A stretch of 64,000 bases of DNA from Flavobacterium cellulosilyticum (GCF_004349355.1 NZ_SMFK01000008.1:62461-126460); one strand, 5' to 3'. Numbered from the stretch's first letter, positions 8,889-18,514 are shown. Notes: generated by a model not told the origin, from the letters alone. Program-made: numbers and translations.

Positions 8889-11800
8889 CTATGTGTCTTC
8901 ATCTTCATTTGTTATTAAATGCAAATCGAAATGTTTAAAATGTTTTTCGTTTTTATAAACTTGAGCTAACAAACTCGGCAAAACAATTAGTAATAAAGGC
9001 AAAGCAATTAGGAAACCACCAATAACAGCAATGGCTAATGGCTGGTGTAATTCAGATCCAGTTCCAATACCAATTGCTAAAGGCAAAAGGGCAATAATCG
9101 CTCCTAAAGCGGTCATTAATTTTGGTCGTAGTCGAGTTGAAATAGAATATACAATTGACGTATTGACGTTACGTGTTAATTTGAATGTTTCTCGAAATTG
9201 CAGAAAAGTAAAAATGGCATTTTCAGCAATAATACCAACAATCATAATAATTCCAGTATAACTCCCAACGTTCAAAGGAGTGTGTGTTATGAAAAGCAGA
9301 AGGTAGCTTCCAGCAATTCCTAAAACAGAAATTAACAATATTACAAATGCTACTCGGAAATCTCTAAAAAGAAATAAGATAACACCAAAAACCAACAAAG
9401 AGGAAGCGATTAAGATCATTAACAACTCTTTAAAAGATTGTTGTTGGTCCTTATAAGCTCCCGCGTATTCTATATAATAACCACTCGGTAATTGAATTTG
9501 AGCGGTAACCTTAGTTTGAATTTCTTTCATTACACTTCCTAAATCTCGATTGTCCAATCGACCTGTTACAACGCTCATCATTTGAAGATTTTCCCGTTCT
9601 ATCTCAGCAACTCCTTTTTCGATTGAAATACTTACTAAACTTGTAATAGGAATAGCTTGTCCATTGGGTAAAAATATTTTGAGTTGTTTAATGTCTTCCA
9701 AACTTCTTTTTTTACCGTTGGCATAAATCAATCGGATTGGAGTTTGTTTTTCGTTTTCCAATAAATTTCCTACCACATTTCCTTCGAGGGCAGTTTGCAT
9801 TTGAAATTGCAAATCGGATGGTGTAATGCCATATTGTGCCAATTGGATATAATTGGGTTGAATATTAATAACTGGTCCAGCCAAAACAATTCCATCAAAA
9901 ACATCTGCAGTCCCTTTTACTTTTTCAACAATTGCAGCAACCTGTTTTGCGATTTTATGCAAATGAGCTTGATCGTTTCCATACACTTTGACTTCTATAG
10001 GTGAAACCGAGCTCATTAAATCGCCCAACATATCTCCAATAACTTGACCAAAATCAATTCGCAATGCAGGCTGGGTCGCTTCTACTTTGGCACGAATTTC
10101 ATCAATCACATCATTACTGGTTTTTTTTCTGTCATTCTTTAATTGGATTAAATAATCCCCACGATTGGGTTCGGTAATAAAAAACCCCATTTGTGTACCA
10201 GTCCTGCGACTGTAGGCTGCTACTTCGGGAATTTTGATGATAATTTTCTCTACTTCGTTCAACATTCTATCCGTTTCTTCTAGTGAAGTTCCTGGTGGGC
10301 TTTCGTAATCTAATATTACACTTCCTTCATCCATTTCAGGTAAAAAACCTGTTTCTAAATGAGGCAAAATAACAACAATTGAAAGTATTAAAACAATACA
10401 AAAGCTAATGCTAATTAAAGGTTTACCAATAAAATAAGACACCCAGTTTTGGGTTTTCACTTCATGATCTTCCGAAATTTTATTTGTTTCTATAATAATT
10501 CTGTCTTTTTTCGAAAGCAATAAATAGACCACAGGAAGCAACAACCAAGTCACAAAAAACGAGCAAACCAAAGTGATAATCATCGTATCGGTAAGTACTT
10601 TGAAATACGAGCCCGCTACTCCACTCATTAAAACAAAAGGAATAAAAATCACAATCGTACTGATGGAAGAACCCAGCATAGCTGGAAATAAATAGTGAAT
10701 TGCTTTTTGCAAAAGCGTTACTGTAGGTTCCTCCGGGTGTTCTTCATGGGTTCGGTGAATTTGTTCGACCACAACAATTGCATCGTCAATGATTAGTCCT
10801 AAAGCAGCCGCAATAGCTCCCAAAGTCATAATGTTAAAGGTTTGTCCTGTTAAATACAAAACAATCAATGTTAATCCTAAAGTTACCGGAATAATAATCA
10901 ATATTGTTGCACTGGCTTTGGCCGATTTTAAAAACAAAACAGCAACAATTATAGCCAAAAACAATCCTATTAGTAAACTATCGGTAACACTTCGTACCGC
11001 ATCATTTACAAAACGAGCTTGTTTATAAAAAGGTTTTAAAGTAATTCCTTTGGGTAGTATTTTTTTTAATTCGACAATCTTGCTATCCATCTCGTCTGTA
11101 AGGGAAATCAAATTGGCATTGGGCTGTTTCATTACAGCGACTAAAACACTTTCTTTGCCATTCGCATTGACCTTTATGTATTCTTTTGCTTCTTTAATTT
11201 CTACAGCAGCAATGTCTTTTAAGGTTGTAATTCCTTTTCCGTTGTTCCGAATGACAATGTTTTCTATTTCTTCTTTCTTATCAACTTGAGCATCGGTAAT
11301 GGTTAAATACATATAACGATAATCGGATAAATAACCGTTCGATTTGATAAAATTAGTTTGACTTAAAGCTTGTGATATAGCATCTGGAGTTATACCCAAA
11401 GCACTCATTTTATCACTATCAATAGATAACCAATATTCTTTTTCTTTACCTCCAATAATTCTAATTTCTGAAACACCATCAATCTGAGAAAGAAAGGGTT
11501 TTATCGTAAAATTGGCAATTGTTTTCAACTCAATGGGCGATTTCCCATTGCCTTCAATAGAATAACCAATTACGGCAAGAATCGAAGGATTCATTTTTTC
11601 AATCGTAATTTGGGTATCAGGAGGAAGGTTGTTTTTAATTTGATTGATTTGCTGTTCGATACGAGTTTTACTCAAATCAATATCCGATTTCCAGTCCATA
11701 TAAGCGGATATCTCGCAACTTCCTCTACTGGTTGTACTTCTTATGGTTTTTAAATCTTGAACTTTTTTAATGGCGTTTTCCAACGGTTTAGTAACCGTAA

Positions 11801-11975
11801 TCATCATTTTATCGACAGGTTGTTGACCTGCATCGGCAATGACTTTTATTTTCGGAAAGGTTATTTCTGGAAACAAACCTGTTTGCATTTTCGAATAGGC
11901 AAAAAAACTACCTAAAATAATTAGGAAGATAATAGCACTTAATCCGTTTTTATGTTTTACGAAGAAATTGTTCAT
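8889..11975 (-). CDS. RND efflux permease, second tripartite system
   Basis: At 1028 residues this is a full-length inner-membrane RND pump with the usual duplicated layout of a leading helix, a periplasmic domain and six helices, twice. TM4 carries the paired acids D397 and D398 in LIIDDAIVVVE, typical of proton-driven RND pumps. Motif LFPEITFPKIKV follows the first helix. The substrate cannot be read from the sequence: it groups broadly with CusA/HAE-type pumps, and its neighbours are metal genes, but drugs or lipids are possible. Its adaptor (12125..13051) and outer-membrane factor (13044..14282) lie directly upstream on the same strand, so it is the last component of that operon. Confidence 0.9.
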   Translation of the reverse strand: MNNFFVKHKNGLSAIIFLIILGSFFAYSKMQTGLFPEITFPKIKVIADAGQQPVDKMMITVTKPLENAIKKVQDLKTIRSTTSRGSCEISAYMDWKSDIDLSKTRIEQQINQIKNNLPPDTQITIEKMNPSILAVIGYSIEGNGKSPIELKTIANFTIKPFLSQIDGVSEIRIIGGKEKEYWLSIDSDKMSALGITPDAISQALSQTNFIKSNGYLSDYRYMYLTITDAQVDKKEEIENIVIRNNGKGITTLKDIAAVEIKEAKEYIKVNANGKESVLVAVMKQPNANLISLTDEMDSKIVELKKILPKGITLKPFYKQARFVNDAVRSVTDSLLIGLFLAIIVAVLFLKSAKASATILIIIPVTLGLTLIVLYLTGQTFNIMTLGAIAAALGLIIDDAIVVVEQIHRTHEEHPEEPTVTLLQKAIHYLFPAMLGSSISTIVIFIPFVLMSGVAGSYFKVLTDTMIITLVCSFFVTWLLLPVVYLLLSKKDRIIIETNKISEDHEVKTQNWVSYFIGKPLISISFCIVLILSIVVILPHLETGFLPEMDEGSVILDYESPPGTSLEETDRMLNEVEKIIIKIPEVAAYSRRTGTQMGFFITEPNRGDYLIQLKNDRKKTSNDVIDEIRAKVEATQPALRIDFGQVIGDMLGDLMSSVSPIEVKVYGNDQAHLHKIAKQVAAIVEKVKGTADVFDGIVLAGPVINIQPNYIQLAQYGITPSDLQFQMQTALEGNVVGNLLENEKQTPIRLIYANGKKRSLEDIKQLKIFLPNGQAIPITSLVSISIEKGVAEIERENLQMMSVVTGRLDNRDLGSVMKEIQTKVTAQIQLPSGYYIEYAGAYKDQQQSFKELLMILIASSLLVFGVILFLFRDFRVAFVILLISVLGIAGSYLLLFITHTPLNVGSYTGIIMIVGIIAENAIFTFLQFRETFKLTRNVNTSIVYSISTRLRPKLMTALGAIIALLPLAIGIGTGSELHQPLAIAVIGGFLIALPLLLIVLPSLLAQVYKNEKHFKHFDLHLITNEDEDT

Positions 11976-12124
11976 TTTTATTTTTTTTTAACCACTGTTT
12001 TAGCCACAAAGGCACAAAGTTGCTAAGTTTTTTTTAAACTAAATACATTCAAAGTTTTCTAAACTGAAAACATACCATTAACCAGAAAACTGATTACTGA
12101 CCACTAAATATTGAATAATGATGA

Positions 12125-13051
12125 CTATTTCTTAATCACTTTTACCTTGATCGTATCGGCAACACCGTAATTTCCGGTTAGTAATATTTTGTCTTCTTTG
12201 GTCAAAATTGGTGAAATGATTTCTATTCTATCCTCAGTTTGTATTCCTTTTTCAATTGGTATTTTTATAGCTGTATTGGTATTGATTAATTTCATAATCC
12301 AAAAATCCGTTTGGGTTTCATCGCTTAAAACTGCTGCTTTTGGCAACGAAATGGTTGCAGTATTAGCTGTTTTATTGATCCTTACTTTTACAATTAAATT
12401 TTCAGGAATATCTCGCTTCCCATTTATTTTCAAAACCACATTTTGCGTTTGTGAACTCGCATCAACTGTGGGTGAAAATTTTTGAACAGTAGCCATTCTC
12501 GAACTTCCATCAGGCAAAGCAACTTTCAATTGTTGTCCAACAGCAATATATTTTTTTAATTCGTAAGGCAAACTTAATACGAGTGCAAAACTACTAGCGT
12601 CATTAATTGTTACCAATGGATCGCCATCTTGAACATAATCGCCTTGTTGTACATTTACCATTGTTACTATTCCACTTGTGTTGGAATGCACTCTAATTGC
12701 TCCACCAAAATTCAAACTAGGATCCATCTTATTTATGGTGTTCCCCAACACTTTTGACTCTCGAGTTTTAATAGAAAACAAGGTGGCACCATTGTTTACA
12801 AAATCATTTATTGCTACATTAACTGAACTCAAATAGCCTGTAGCATTCGCTTTGATACTATTTTTAACCAGGTATGTTGCTGTGGCATTCAATTCAATTG
12901 TATTTTCAATACCAGTTGTATCTATAGAAGTAATCGTTACCGGAATACTGACATCAATTGGTTTTTCGTCCACCGCATTCTTTTTACATGCAATAAATAA
13001 CAAAGGAATCAGTATCAAAAAAAAGAAAAATTTAGTCATAGTATTAGTCAT
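12125..13051 (-). CDS. RND efflux periplasmic adaptor, lipoprotein
   Basis: This short membrane-fusion protein begins with a lipoprotein leader (LILIPLLFIACKK). It shows the lipoyl-like halves ATGYLSSVNVAINDFVNNG and NTSGIVTMVNVQQGDYVQDG but only a minimal hairpin, giving a compact adaptor. I chose the ATG at 13051: it is preceded by GGAG at a good distance and overlaps the upstream TolC gene by 8 bp. The in-frame ATG at 13039 and the longer reading from 13075 are alternatives. It should couple the downstream RND permease to the TolC-like protein encoded just upstream. The overlap suggests translational coupling. Confidence 0.88.
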   Translation of the reverse strand: MTNTMTKFFFFLILIPLLFIACKKNAVDEKPIDVSIPVTITSIDTTGIENTIELNATATYLVKNSIKANATGYLSSVNVAINDFVNNGATLFSIKTRESKVLGNTINKMDPSLNFGGAIRVHSNTSGIVTMVNVQQGDYVQDGDPLVTINDASSFALVLSLPYELKKYIAVGQQLKVALPDGSSRMATVQKFSPTVDASSQTQNVVLKINGKRDIPENLIVKVRINKTANTATISLPKAAVLSDETQTDFWIMKLINTNTAIKIPIEKGIQTEDRIEIISPILTKEDKILLTGNYGVADTIKVKVIKK

Positions 13052-14282
13052 TTGAACTCCAATAATTGATTTCATTAATTAGTTGAAGTGTATTGATTGT
13101 ATTTTGCGAAATAGTATTGTTGATATTTATTACATTACCAATAGCAATCATAAAATCAGTAATTTGAGCATCGCCAGAAAGCAATAGTTTTTTATCGGCT
13201 TCGATAAGTGCATCACTAATTTGAAGCTGGGATTGCAGTTGATCTTTAATTTCAACTATTTGTTTTAAGCGCTCATGTAATAGCAACAACTGTTGCTGGT
13301 ATTGTTTATAGAAATTGTTTTTATAAGCCAAATTGGTTGCCAAAGCCGTTTCGTTTTTTTGATGTAATAATGTTTTCTGATTTCCGTCATAGATAGGAAT
13401 TGACAATCCAAGCCCAATACTAAATCCAAAATTTTTATATCCTTGATTAGCAAAACTGGACATATAACCCGCATCACCCAATAATGAAAGTGCTGGTTTA
13501 TAATTGTTATCTATTAATTTATTTTGATTGCTAATTTTCAAACTATCGGTTTCAAATTGTTTTTCAAAAAGAGTAGTTTCTACTTTTTGAATACTTTTCA
13601 AAGCAATTTCTGGTTTTTTTAAATTGACAAAAGTAGTACTAGTCTCTCCAGATAAATAATTGAGTAATCCCAAGTCATTTTGATATTGCTGTTTTAGTTG
13701 CATTACTTGTAATTCTTGTTGTTTTAATGTTGCAATAAAAATCAAATAATCGGTTTGTTTATAAATCGAATTTTGAGTGAGTTTTTTCAAAATTTCAGCT
13801 TCTTCTTTTAGTAAAGCTGCCATTTTTTGATTGTAATCTACTTGCTCGGCACTCCCAAAAGCGGTTATGTATTGGGAAATTATAGCTTTGTTTAAATCCT
13901 TAACTGCAATTTTTTTATTCAATACTAAACCATCCTTTATAATTTTGAATGTTTCTGCCTGTGAATTGGCAATCCCTTTTCCAATTATTTTTTGATTAAT
14001 TCCTACCAAACCAGCAACTGACTGACCATTACTTAAAGCAGTATCATAACCAAAACCATTATGATGAGGAGCCAAATAAGCATTTAGATTACCTGAAACC
14101 AATGGTTTATAAGTCGCTCTAACTAGTAAACTATCTATAGTATTAGATTGAATTTGATTGGATAAATCCTTTAGTAAAGGGGAATTGGTTTGGGCCTTTT
14201 CAATATAAAAAAGTAAGTCCTTTTCTTGTGAAAAAGACTTAGCTGCAAATAAAAAAATAAGGATTAAAAAGATTGATCTCAT
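13044..14282 (-). CDS. TolC-family outer-membrane factor
   Basis: This 412-residue protein has a signal peptide (LILIFLFAAKSFSQ) followed by long amphipathic helices with coiled-coil character, in the two-fold repeat expected for TolC channels (for example IEKAQTNSPLLKDLSNQIQS and the later GLGLSIPIYDGNQKT turn that precedes the second helical hairpin). It should form the outer-membrane duct for the RND pump encoded two genes downstream. It overlaps the adaptor gene by a few bases, and the beta-propeller gene lies 27 bp upstream, so all are probably one transcript. Confidence 0.87.
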   Translation of the reverse strand: MRSIFLILIFLFAAKSFSQEKDLLFYIEKAQTNSPLLKDLSNQIQSNTIDSLLVRATYKPLVSGNLNAYLAPHHNGFGYDTALSNGQSVAGLVGINQKIIGKGIANSQAETFKIIKDGLVLNKKIAVKDLNKAIISQYITAFGSAEQVDYNQKMAALLKEEAEILKKLTQNSIYKQTDYLIFIATLKQQELQVMQLKQQYQNDLGLLNYLSGETSTTFVNLKKPEIALKSIQKVETTLFEKQFETDSLKISNQNKLIDNNYKPALSLLGDAGYMSSFANQGYKNFGFSIGLGLSIPIYDGNQKTLLHQKNETALATNLAYKNNFYKQYQQQLLLLHERLKQIVEIKDQLQSQLQISDALIEADKKLLLSGDAQITDFMIAIGNVININNTISQNTINTLQLINEINYWSSND

Positions 14283-14309
14283 TGGTTAAATTTATACAAA
14301 ATAAATCGT

Positions 14310-15326
14310 TTATTTCTTATCAATTACTAAAACTACAAAAGAATTTGGAACTAGACTTGCTCTCGGTTTAGGATTTTCAGTTGTTGGTTTTGGTTTTTCT
14401 CCAAAATTAGCAGTGGAAAGATACAATTGATTTGTTGTTTTGTTCAAAGCAATTGTTCTGGCTCCTTTTTGCGTTTGTACTGTTTCTAGAACAGAAAAAA
14501 GATTTTCGTTTTCTTCTTTTACAACCGTAATTGTACCTTCTCCATTAGAACTGAAAACAAGTTTCTTTTTAGCATCAAAAGCAGCACCATCACAGCCCTC
14601 ACCTATGGGTAAGGTTTTAATTATCTTACCATTTAAAGCATTAACAACAACCATTATATTATTTCCGCAAACAGAAAATAATCGATTTGTTACTAAATCA
14701 ATTGCAAGTCCAGACGGTTCTTCGCCTGGTGCTATATTCCAAGTTGCAGTAACAATTAATTTAGTGGCATTGATAGTTTTAATTTCGTTTGTATTTTCGA
14801 TATTCACATAAATCAAGCCTTTGGTATTCGTTACTGAAAATTCTGGTTTTCCTCCTAGCGGAATATTTTTTATAACCTTATTTGATACTGCATCTAAAAC
14901 CGTTGCATCGCTGGAATTTCCATTATAAGTAAACACTTTTTTTGAAAAGGTATCATATAATATGGCATCTGGATTTTTACCATCGATGGCCACTTTTTCA
15001 ATTAATTCAAATGTATTTAGATTAATTATTGAAACCGAATTATCCTTTCCATTTGAAATAAATGCTTTATTCAAATCATTGGCGATTGCAATTCCGTGTA
15101 CTCCATTAGTATCTGGAATCGTAGCCATTATTTGATCTGTTTTTAAATCGACTACATTTACAACATTTCCGTGTGAAACGAATAAATGTTGGTTTACATC
15201 ATCGACTGCAAGATAGTCCCAGCCCCCATCACCAGCAATTTTAATTTTTTTTGAAATGGTGTAGTTTTGACTTATTGCAGATGCAAAACTAAAACCAATT
15301 AATAAAAGGAAAAGTAATTTTTTCAT
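14310..15326 (-). CDS. Exported YVTN/YncE-type beta-propeller protein
   Basis: The 338-residue product has a signal peptide (LLFLLLIGFSFASAISQ) and then repeated blades of about 40 residues with the pattern xVAVDxxxxxLFVSxGxxxxVxVVDLxT. Examples are LAVDDVNQHLFVSHG, IAIANDLNKAFISNG and LAIDLVTNRLFSVCG. This is the YVTN/YncE periplasmic propeller family, whose members bind diverse ligands and seldom have a known enzyme activity. The gene sits between a PAP2 phosphatase and the second RND system on one strand, so it may serve that periplasmic machinery. A specific role cannot be read from the sequence. Confidence 0.8.
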   Translation of the reverse strand: MKKLLFLLLIGFSFASAISQNYTISKKIKIAGDGGWDYLAVDDVNQHLFVSHGNVVNVVDLKTDQIMATIPDTNGVHGIAIANDLNKAFISNGKDNSVSIINLNTFELIEKVAIDGKNPDAILYDTFSKKVFTYNGNSSDATVLDAVSNKVIKNIPLGGKPEFSVTNTKGLIYVNIENTNEIKTINATKLIVTATWNIAPGEEPSGLAIDLVTNRLFSVCGNNIMVVVNALNGKIIKTLPIGEGCDGAAFDAKKKLVFSSNGEGTITVVKEENENLFSVLETVQTQKGARTIALNKTTNQLYLSTANFGEKPKPTTENPKPRASLVPNSFVVLVIDKK

Positions 15327-15393
15327 TGGATCATTTTTTATAATGTGTAAATATCAGAATTTGAATTTTATATTAACTTAAATCTCGTTTTTT

Positions 15394-16026
15394 TTATTCC
15401 TTTTGTCCATCAAACAAAACTGACTTTTGCTTTTTCTTATTAATCCATTTATTCAGTTTATAAGAAAGATATGCTGAACCAGCACCTATAATTGCTCCGG
15501 CAGCAACGTCGCTAGGATAATGAACTCCTAAATCCATTCGAGAATAGCCAACAGCACTGGCCCAGATAAATGATGGTGCTATAACATACCATTTCGGAAA
15601 CGCAAGACTCAAAGATGTTGCCGTAGCAAAAGCCTCAGAAGTATGGCCGGAGGGAAAAGAACCACTACCTCCAGATGACATTTTCTCAATATCAGGATAG
15701 GTGACAAATGGTCTATCCCTCTTTACAGCATATTTAAGAGCTGTAGTAATAACGGCATTTACTAAGAATGTTTCTCCAATAAAAATTCCTTTCTTTTTTA
15801 AATCAACATCTTTATTTAGCAATCCAACTGAATAAATTAATAAAGGTGCTGCAATACTTATTGGAGAGGCAGAATTGGTTATTAATTTAAAGGTTGGATC
15901 TAAGGTTTTGTTGCGTTCAAGATTAATTTCACGTAACTCATTGATATCAAAATTTTGTGCCTTTGCAATATTGGCAAAAAATAATGCAAAAAGAATTAAA
16001 ACTATACTATTTATTATATTTTTCAT
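15394..16026 (-). CDS. PAP2-family membrane phosphatase
   Basis: All three phosphatase motifs of the PAP2/acid-phosphatase family are intact: KYAVKRDRP (K-X6-RP), FPSGHTSEA (PSGH) and SRMDLGVHYPSD (SR-X5-H-X3-D). A signal peptide precedes them, and several hydrophobic segments suggest a membrane protein acting on the periplasmic side on lipid phosphates such as undecaprenyl-PP, phosphatidate or lipid A. It has 210 residues, a usual length. It starts 11 bp after the putative porin gene and is followed by the beta-propeller gene, hence likely the same operon. It is one of three PAP2 genes within 13 kb. Confidence 0.9.
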   Translation of the reverse strand: MKNIINSIVLILFALFFANIAKAQNFDINELREINLERNKTLDPTFKLITNSASPISIAAPLLIYSVGLLNKDVDLKKKGIFIGETFLVNAVITTALKYAVKRDRPFVTYPDIEKMSSGGSGSFPSGHTSEAFATATSLSLAFPKWYVIAPSFIWASAVGYSRMDLGVHYPSDVAAGAIIGAGSAYLSYKLNKWINKKKQKSVLFDGQKE

Positions 16027-16037
16027 TCAAATTAAAT

Positions 16038-17330
16038 TTAATCGGCTGTTTCGCCTTTCGTTGATATTTCATTGTCAATAGTTACACCCCCCTCGTAGCG
16101 GGGATTTACGATATTATTGAAAATAGATCCAAACGTATAGCGTACCCCGACTTGCATTGAATAACTAAAATTAGTCAGTGTTTCTCTTTGTTTTAAAATG
16201 ATTTGTTCTGGAGTTAAACTAACCGAACTCAAAGAAAGTTGGTTATTGATTAAGGAGGCATTTCCCGTTATATTAAAAAACAATCCTTTTGCTACTCTAA
16301 AATTTACTTGATTGACTAAATCCACTCGATAAGCTTTTGCATGGTTTAAATAATCAGAACCCGTAAGCGTTGAAGATATATTCCCCCAAGGAGCAATATG
16401 AGTGTAGGTAACATCAACAATTTGATTGAATAAAAACTCTTTTGTTTTATTAAAAAAAGTGTTATCTATGTAGGTATTATAAAGGGGTTGAAGTCTGTAT
16501 TTAAAAGTAAATAAATCATTTACCGATTGAGAATACGGAAAAACATCATATTCTATCCCTGGTGCAATAGAGAATTGTGATTTTACATTACTATAAGTTG
16601 AAGCGTAAAATGCGGGTTCTAATCCTATACTCCAGTGGTCATCGATGCTTTTTACTATTAATCCTTTTAGATTTTTGATTACCGTTTTTCCAGTAAAATT
16701 ATAAGTCGTAGTTTCGTAATTATTACTTCCATAACTTAATCCTGCAGTCAAACGTGTTTTCCACTGGTCTGTAATTCGAGCTGCACTAAATGAACCATCT
16801 GCAGACAAAACTTCGGAAACTTTATCACCACTCAAAAAAGTATTTGCTGTTGCGGTATAAACCCAATTTTTATATTTATCAACACTTTGTTCTACTAATT
16901 TAGTTTTATCAGTATAATCAAAAGCCATATATTTCTGTTGTCCGTTTGAGGCTAAATAAGGCATTAACCCCATTGTAATGACATTTGTTAATTCATCACG
17001 ATTTTCGCGGTTGCTATTTTCAACTTTTGCTATATATTGTAAAGTATCATTTTTGTTTTCAAATTTTTCATGTCCTAAAAACCGAATATTATATTGCAAC
17101 CCTCCTGAAGCTGTGGGTTGCGAATTGATAATTATATGTACTTGAGATTGCTTTCGATCTCGAACGTAATCAATATACCATAGTTTTACCTTAATATAAT
17201 TTTCACTTTCGGAAGCTCCATCTAAAAAAACACGTAAATAATTGTTTTTTTGAATGGTATCATTTTGTTGGGCAGACACATTAAAAAATGCACCAATAAA
17301 TAGTAATGCGACAAGAGTTATTCTTTTCAT
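16038..17330 (-). CDS. Putative outer-membrane beta-barrel protein of unknown function
   Basis: I do not recognise this 430-residue family. It has a clear signal peptide (LVALLFIGAFFNVSAQ). The rest is dominated by alternating hydrophobic/polar strands with aromatic girdle residues (for example VFPYSQSVNDLFTFKYRLQP and FSYSMQVGVRYTFGSIFNN), as in outer-membrane barrels. The early region LRVFLDGASESENYIKVK may be a small periplasmic domain. It starts only 70 bp after the PepSY-like gene, with a hairpin and no recognisable promoter between. It may therefore be read through from the regulated promoter at 17889..17921. PAP2, propeller, TolC, adaptor and RND genes follow. Confidence 0.6.
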   Translation of the reverse strand: MKRITLVALLFIGAFFNVSAQQNDTIQKNNYLRVFLDGASESENYIKVKLWYIDYVRDRKQSQVHIIINSQPTASGGLQYNIRFLGHEKFENKNDTLQYIAKVENSNRENRDELTNVITMGLMPYLASNGQQKYMAFDYTDKTKLVEQSVDKYKNWVYTATANTFLSGDKVSEVLSADGSFSAARITDQWKTRLTAGLSYGSNNYETTTYNFTGKTVIKNLKGLIVKSIDDHWSIGLEPAFYASTYSNVKSQFSIAPGIEYDVFPYSQSVNDLFTFKYRLQPLYNTYIDNTFFNKTKEFLFNQIVDVTYTHIAPWGNISSTLTGSDYLNHAKAYRVDLVNQVNFRVAKGLFFNITGNASLINNQLSLSSVSLTPEQIILKQRETLTNFSYSMQVGVRYTFGSIFNNIVNPRYEGGVTIDNEISTKGETAD

Positions 17331-17359
17331 TAGTTTAGGTTTTTAATTATTATATAGAA

Positions 17360-17387
17360 AAAGGGCAACAAATAAATGCTGCCCTTT
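17360..17387 (-). terminator. Hairpin after the PepSY-like gene, terminator or attenuator
   Basis: AAAGGGCA and TGCCCTTT form an 8-bp stem between the PepSY-like gene and the next gene of the same strand. Only about 30 bp remain before the next start codon and I see no TAnnTTTG box there. It may be a partial terminator that lets some transcripts continue into the long operon. Confidence 0.65.
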
Positions 17388-17400
17388 ACTTAAGAATTAA

Positions 17401-17847
17401 TTAATCTCCTTCTACTATTTTTATAAATTTACCGTTAAAATTAAATAATACATCATACGATTTTCCGTCTTTTCCAATTTCTGCTTCGTAGGTAACTGTA
17501 TTTTTATCATCTGTAATTTTTGCAGCTTCGGTAATTTTATTTGAAGCATAATTTTTTTTCAAATACTCCAATACATTTACTGGAAGTTCAGCCGTTTTAA
17601 TAGCAATTTCAAGCACTTTGCGATGTCCTTTTTTGTCATATACAGCAGAAGCATCGCTACCTTTTATTTTAAATTCTGCTTCATATCCACCATCTTCCAT
17701 TCCCCATTTTGCTATATTGTTCGGGAATTCTTTTGAAAAAGCCGCCTTTACATCTGTTGGGACTACTATTTTTTTAGAATTTTCTTCTGATTGAGCTAAT
17801 AGTGTTGCACTGAAAACTATTGCCACTACTAAAAATACTTTTTTCAT
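17401..17847 (-). CDS. Exported PepSY-like (beta-lactamase-inhibitor-like fold) protein
   Basis: This 148-residue protein has a signal peptide (VFLVVAIVFSATLLAQ) and a tandem of two PepSY-like units. Each has the pattern of an amphipathic helix followed by W/Y-x-A/E-E-x-x-KG-strand segments (VKAAFSKEFPNNIAKWG then YEAEFKIKGSDASAVYD, and LEYLKKNYASNKITEA then YEAEIGKDGKSYDVLFN). Such small periplasmic proteins are common in Bacteroidota and often lie near two-component systems; their ligands are unknown. Its promoter (17889..17921) carries the 11-bp direct repeat found at four other promoters here. A paralogue lies at 18650..19069 and a broken one between them. Confidence 0.82.
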   Translation of the reverse strand: MKKVFLVVAIVFSATLLAQSEENSKKIVVPTDVKAAFSKEFPNNIAKWGMEDGGYEAEFKIKGSDASAVYDKKGHRKVLEIAIKTAELPVNVLEYLKKNYASNKITEAAKITDDKNTVTYEAEIGKDGKSYDVLFNFNGKFIKIVEGD

Positions 17848-17888
17848 TTTTATCTATTTAAAATTTAATTATAAATAATTTTATATGA

Positions 17889-17921
17889 CAAAGATGAAAT
17901 AGAATTCTATTTTAATTCTAT
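17889..17921 (-). promoter_or_regulatory. Regulated promoter 1: two ATAGAATT repeats, 6 bp, -7 box
   Basis: On the minus strand two perfect ATAGAATT copies with an 11-bp period (17903..17921) are followed after exactly 6 bp by CATCTTTG (17889..17896), one mismatch from the Bacteroidota -7 box TAnnTTTG. It lies 42 to 74 bp upstream of the PepSY-like start codon. Direct repeats in phase with the helix, placed where a -33 region would be, are what OmpR-type activators bind. The regulator at 20438..21118 is the obvious candidate. Confidence 0.75.
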
Positions 17922-17954
17922 GTTAAAATGGTAGTAATTCAGTTTTTAAAAATT

Positions 17955-18514
17955 TTAATTTTCACATGCAATTGTACCATTCTCATTGAAAATAACTTCT
18001 TTTGTCACTTTATCTTTGGAAATATCTAAAAGGTATGGAGTGGAGTTGTTCGCCAATGTCAGTTTTTCTATTTGAGGTGCTATTTTGTAACCGGAATAGT
18101 TTGTTTTTATTACTTCTATTATTTTGGATAGTGCTGTGCTGATAGCTATATCTTCTTCTAATTGTACAAAAGTTCTGTCTGGAAGAAATATTAAGGAATA
18201 ATTTGGACTGCCCTTTTTGGTAATAACGACATCAATTGCATCGCTACCAGAACACAAAGATGGTGTCCTGCATTTTTTATTTCGTATCCAGAATGATTTT
18301 TAGCAACATAATCAGCAACATTAACAGGTAATTGATCTACTGCGATTTTGCCTTCTTTATTAACCGTAATTTCTAGAGGATTTTCTGTTTTTATATTTTG
18401 TTCCGTAAGCGCTTCATTTTGTTCTTCTTTATCGTTTTTTTCCTTGTCTTTACAAGAGTTAAGTGATACTAAAAGAGTAACTACTAACGCTAAAGTTATT
18501 TTTACATTCTTAAT
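17955..18514 (-). pseudogene. Decayed PepSY-like lipoprotein gene (lost start codon and frameshift)
   Basis: On the minus strand a lipoprotein-like leader (NVKITLALVVTLLVSLNSC) is followed by a PepSY-like segment (LEITVNKEGKIAVDQLPV, then VADYVAKNHSGYEIKNAG). Near 18258..18275 the frame breaks: the continuation (SDAIDVVITKKGSPNYSLIF, then a second PepSY-like unit) lies in another frame, as if one base were lost or two gained. At the place where ATG is expected before KNVK there is ATT (18512..18514), and no ATG exists in that frame back to an upstream TAG. The paralogues on both sides are intact. The upstream region keeps only a degenerate half of the repeat seen at the neighbouring promoters. 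A sequencing error could explain the frameshift but not the start codon. Confidence 0.7.

Noticed and set aside
12000..12035. Repeat-like stretch with CACAAAGGCACAAAG
   Set aside because: It partly resembles the terminator arm at 26985 but forms no stem here; too short to call a repeat.
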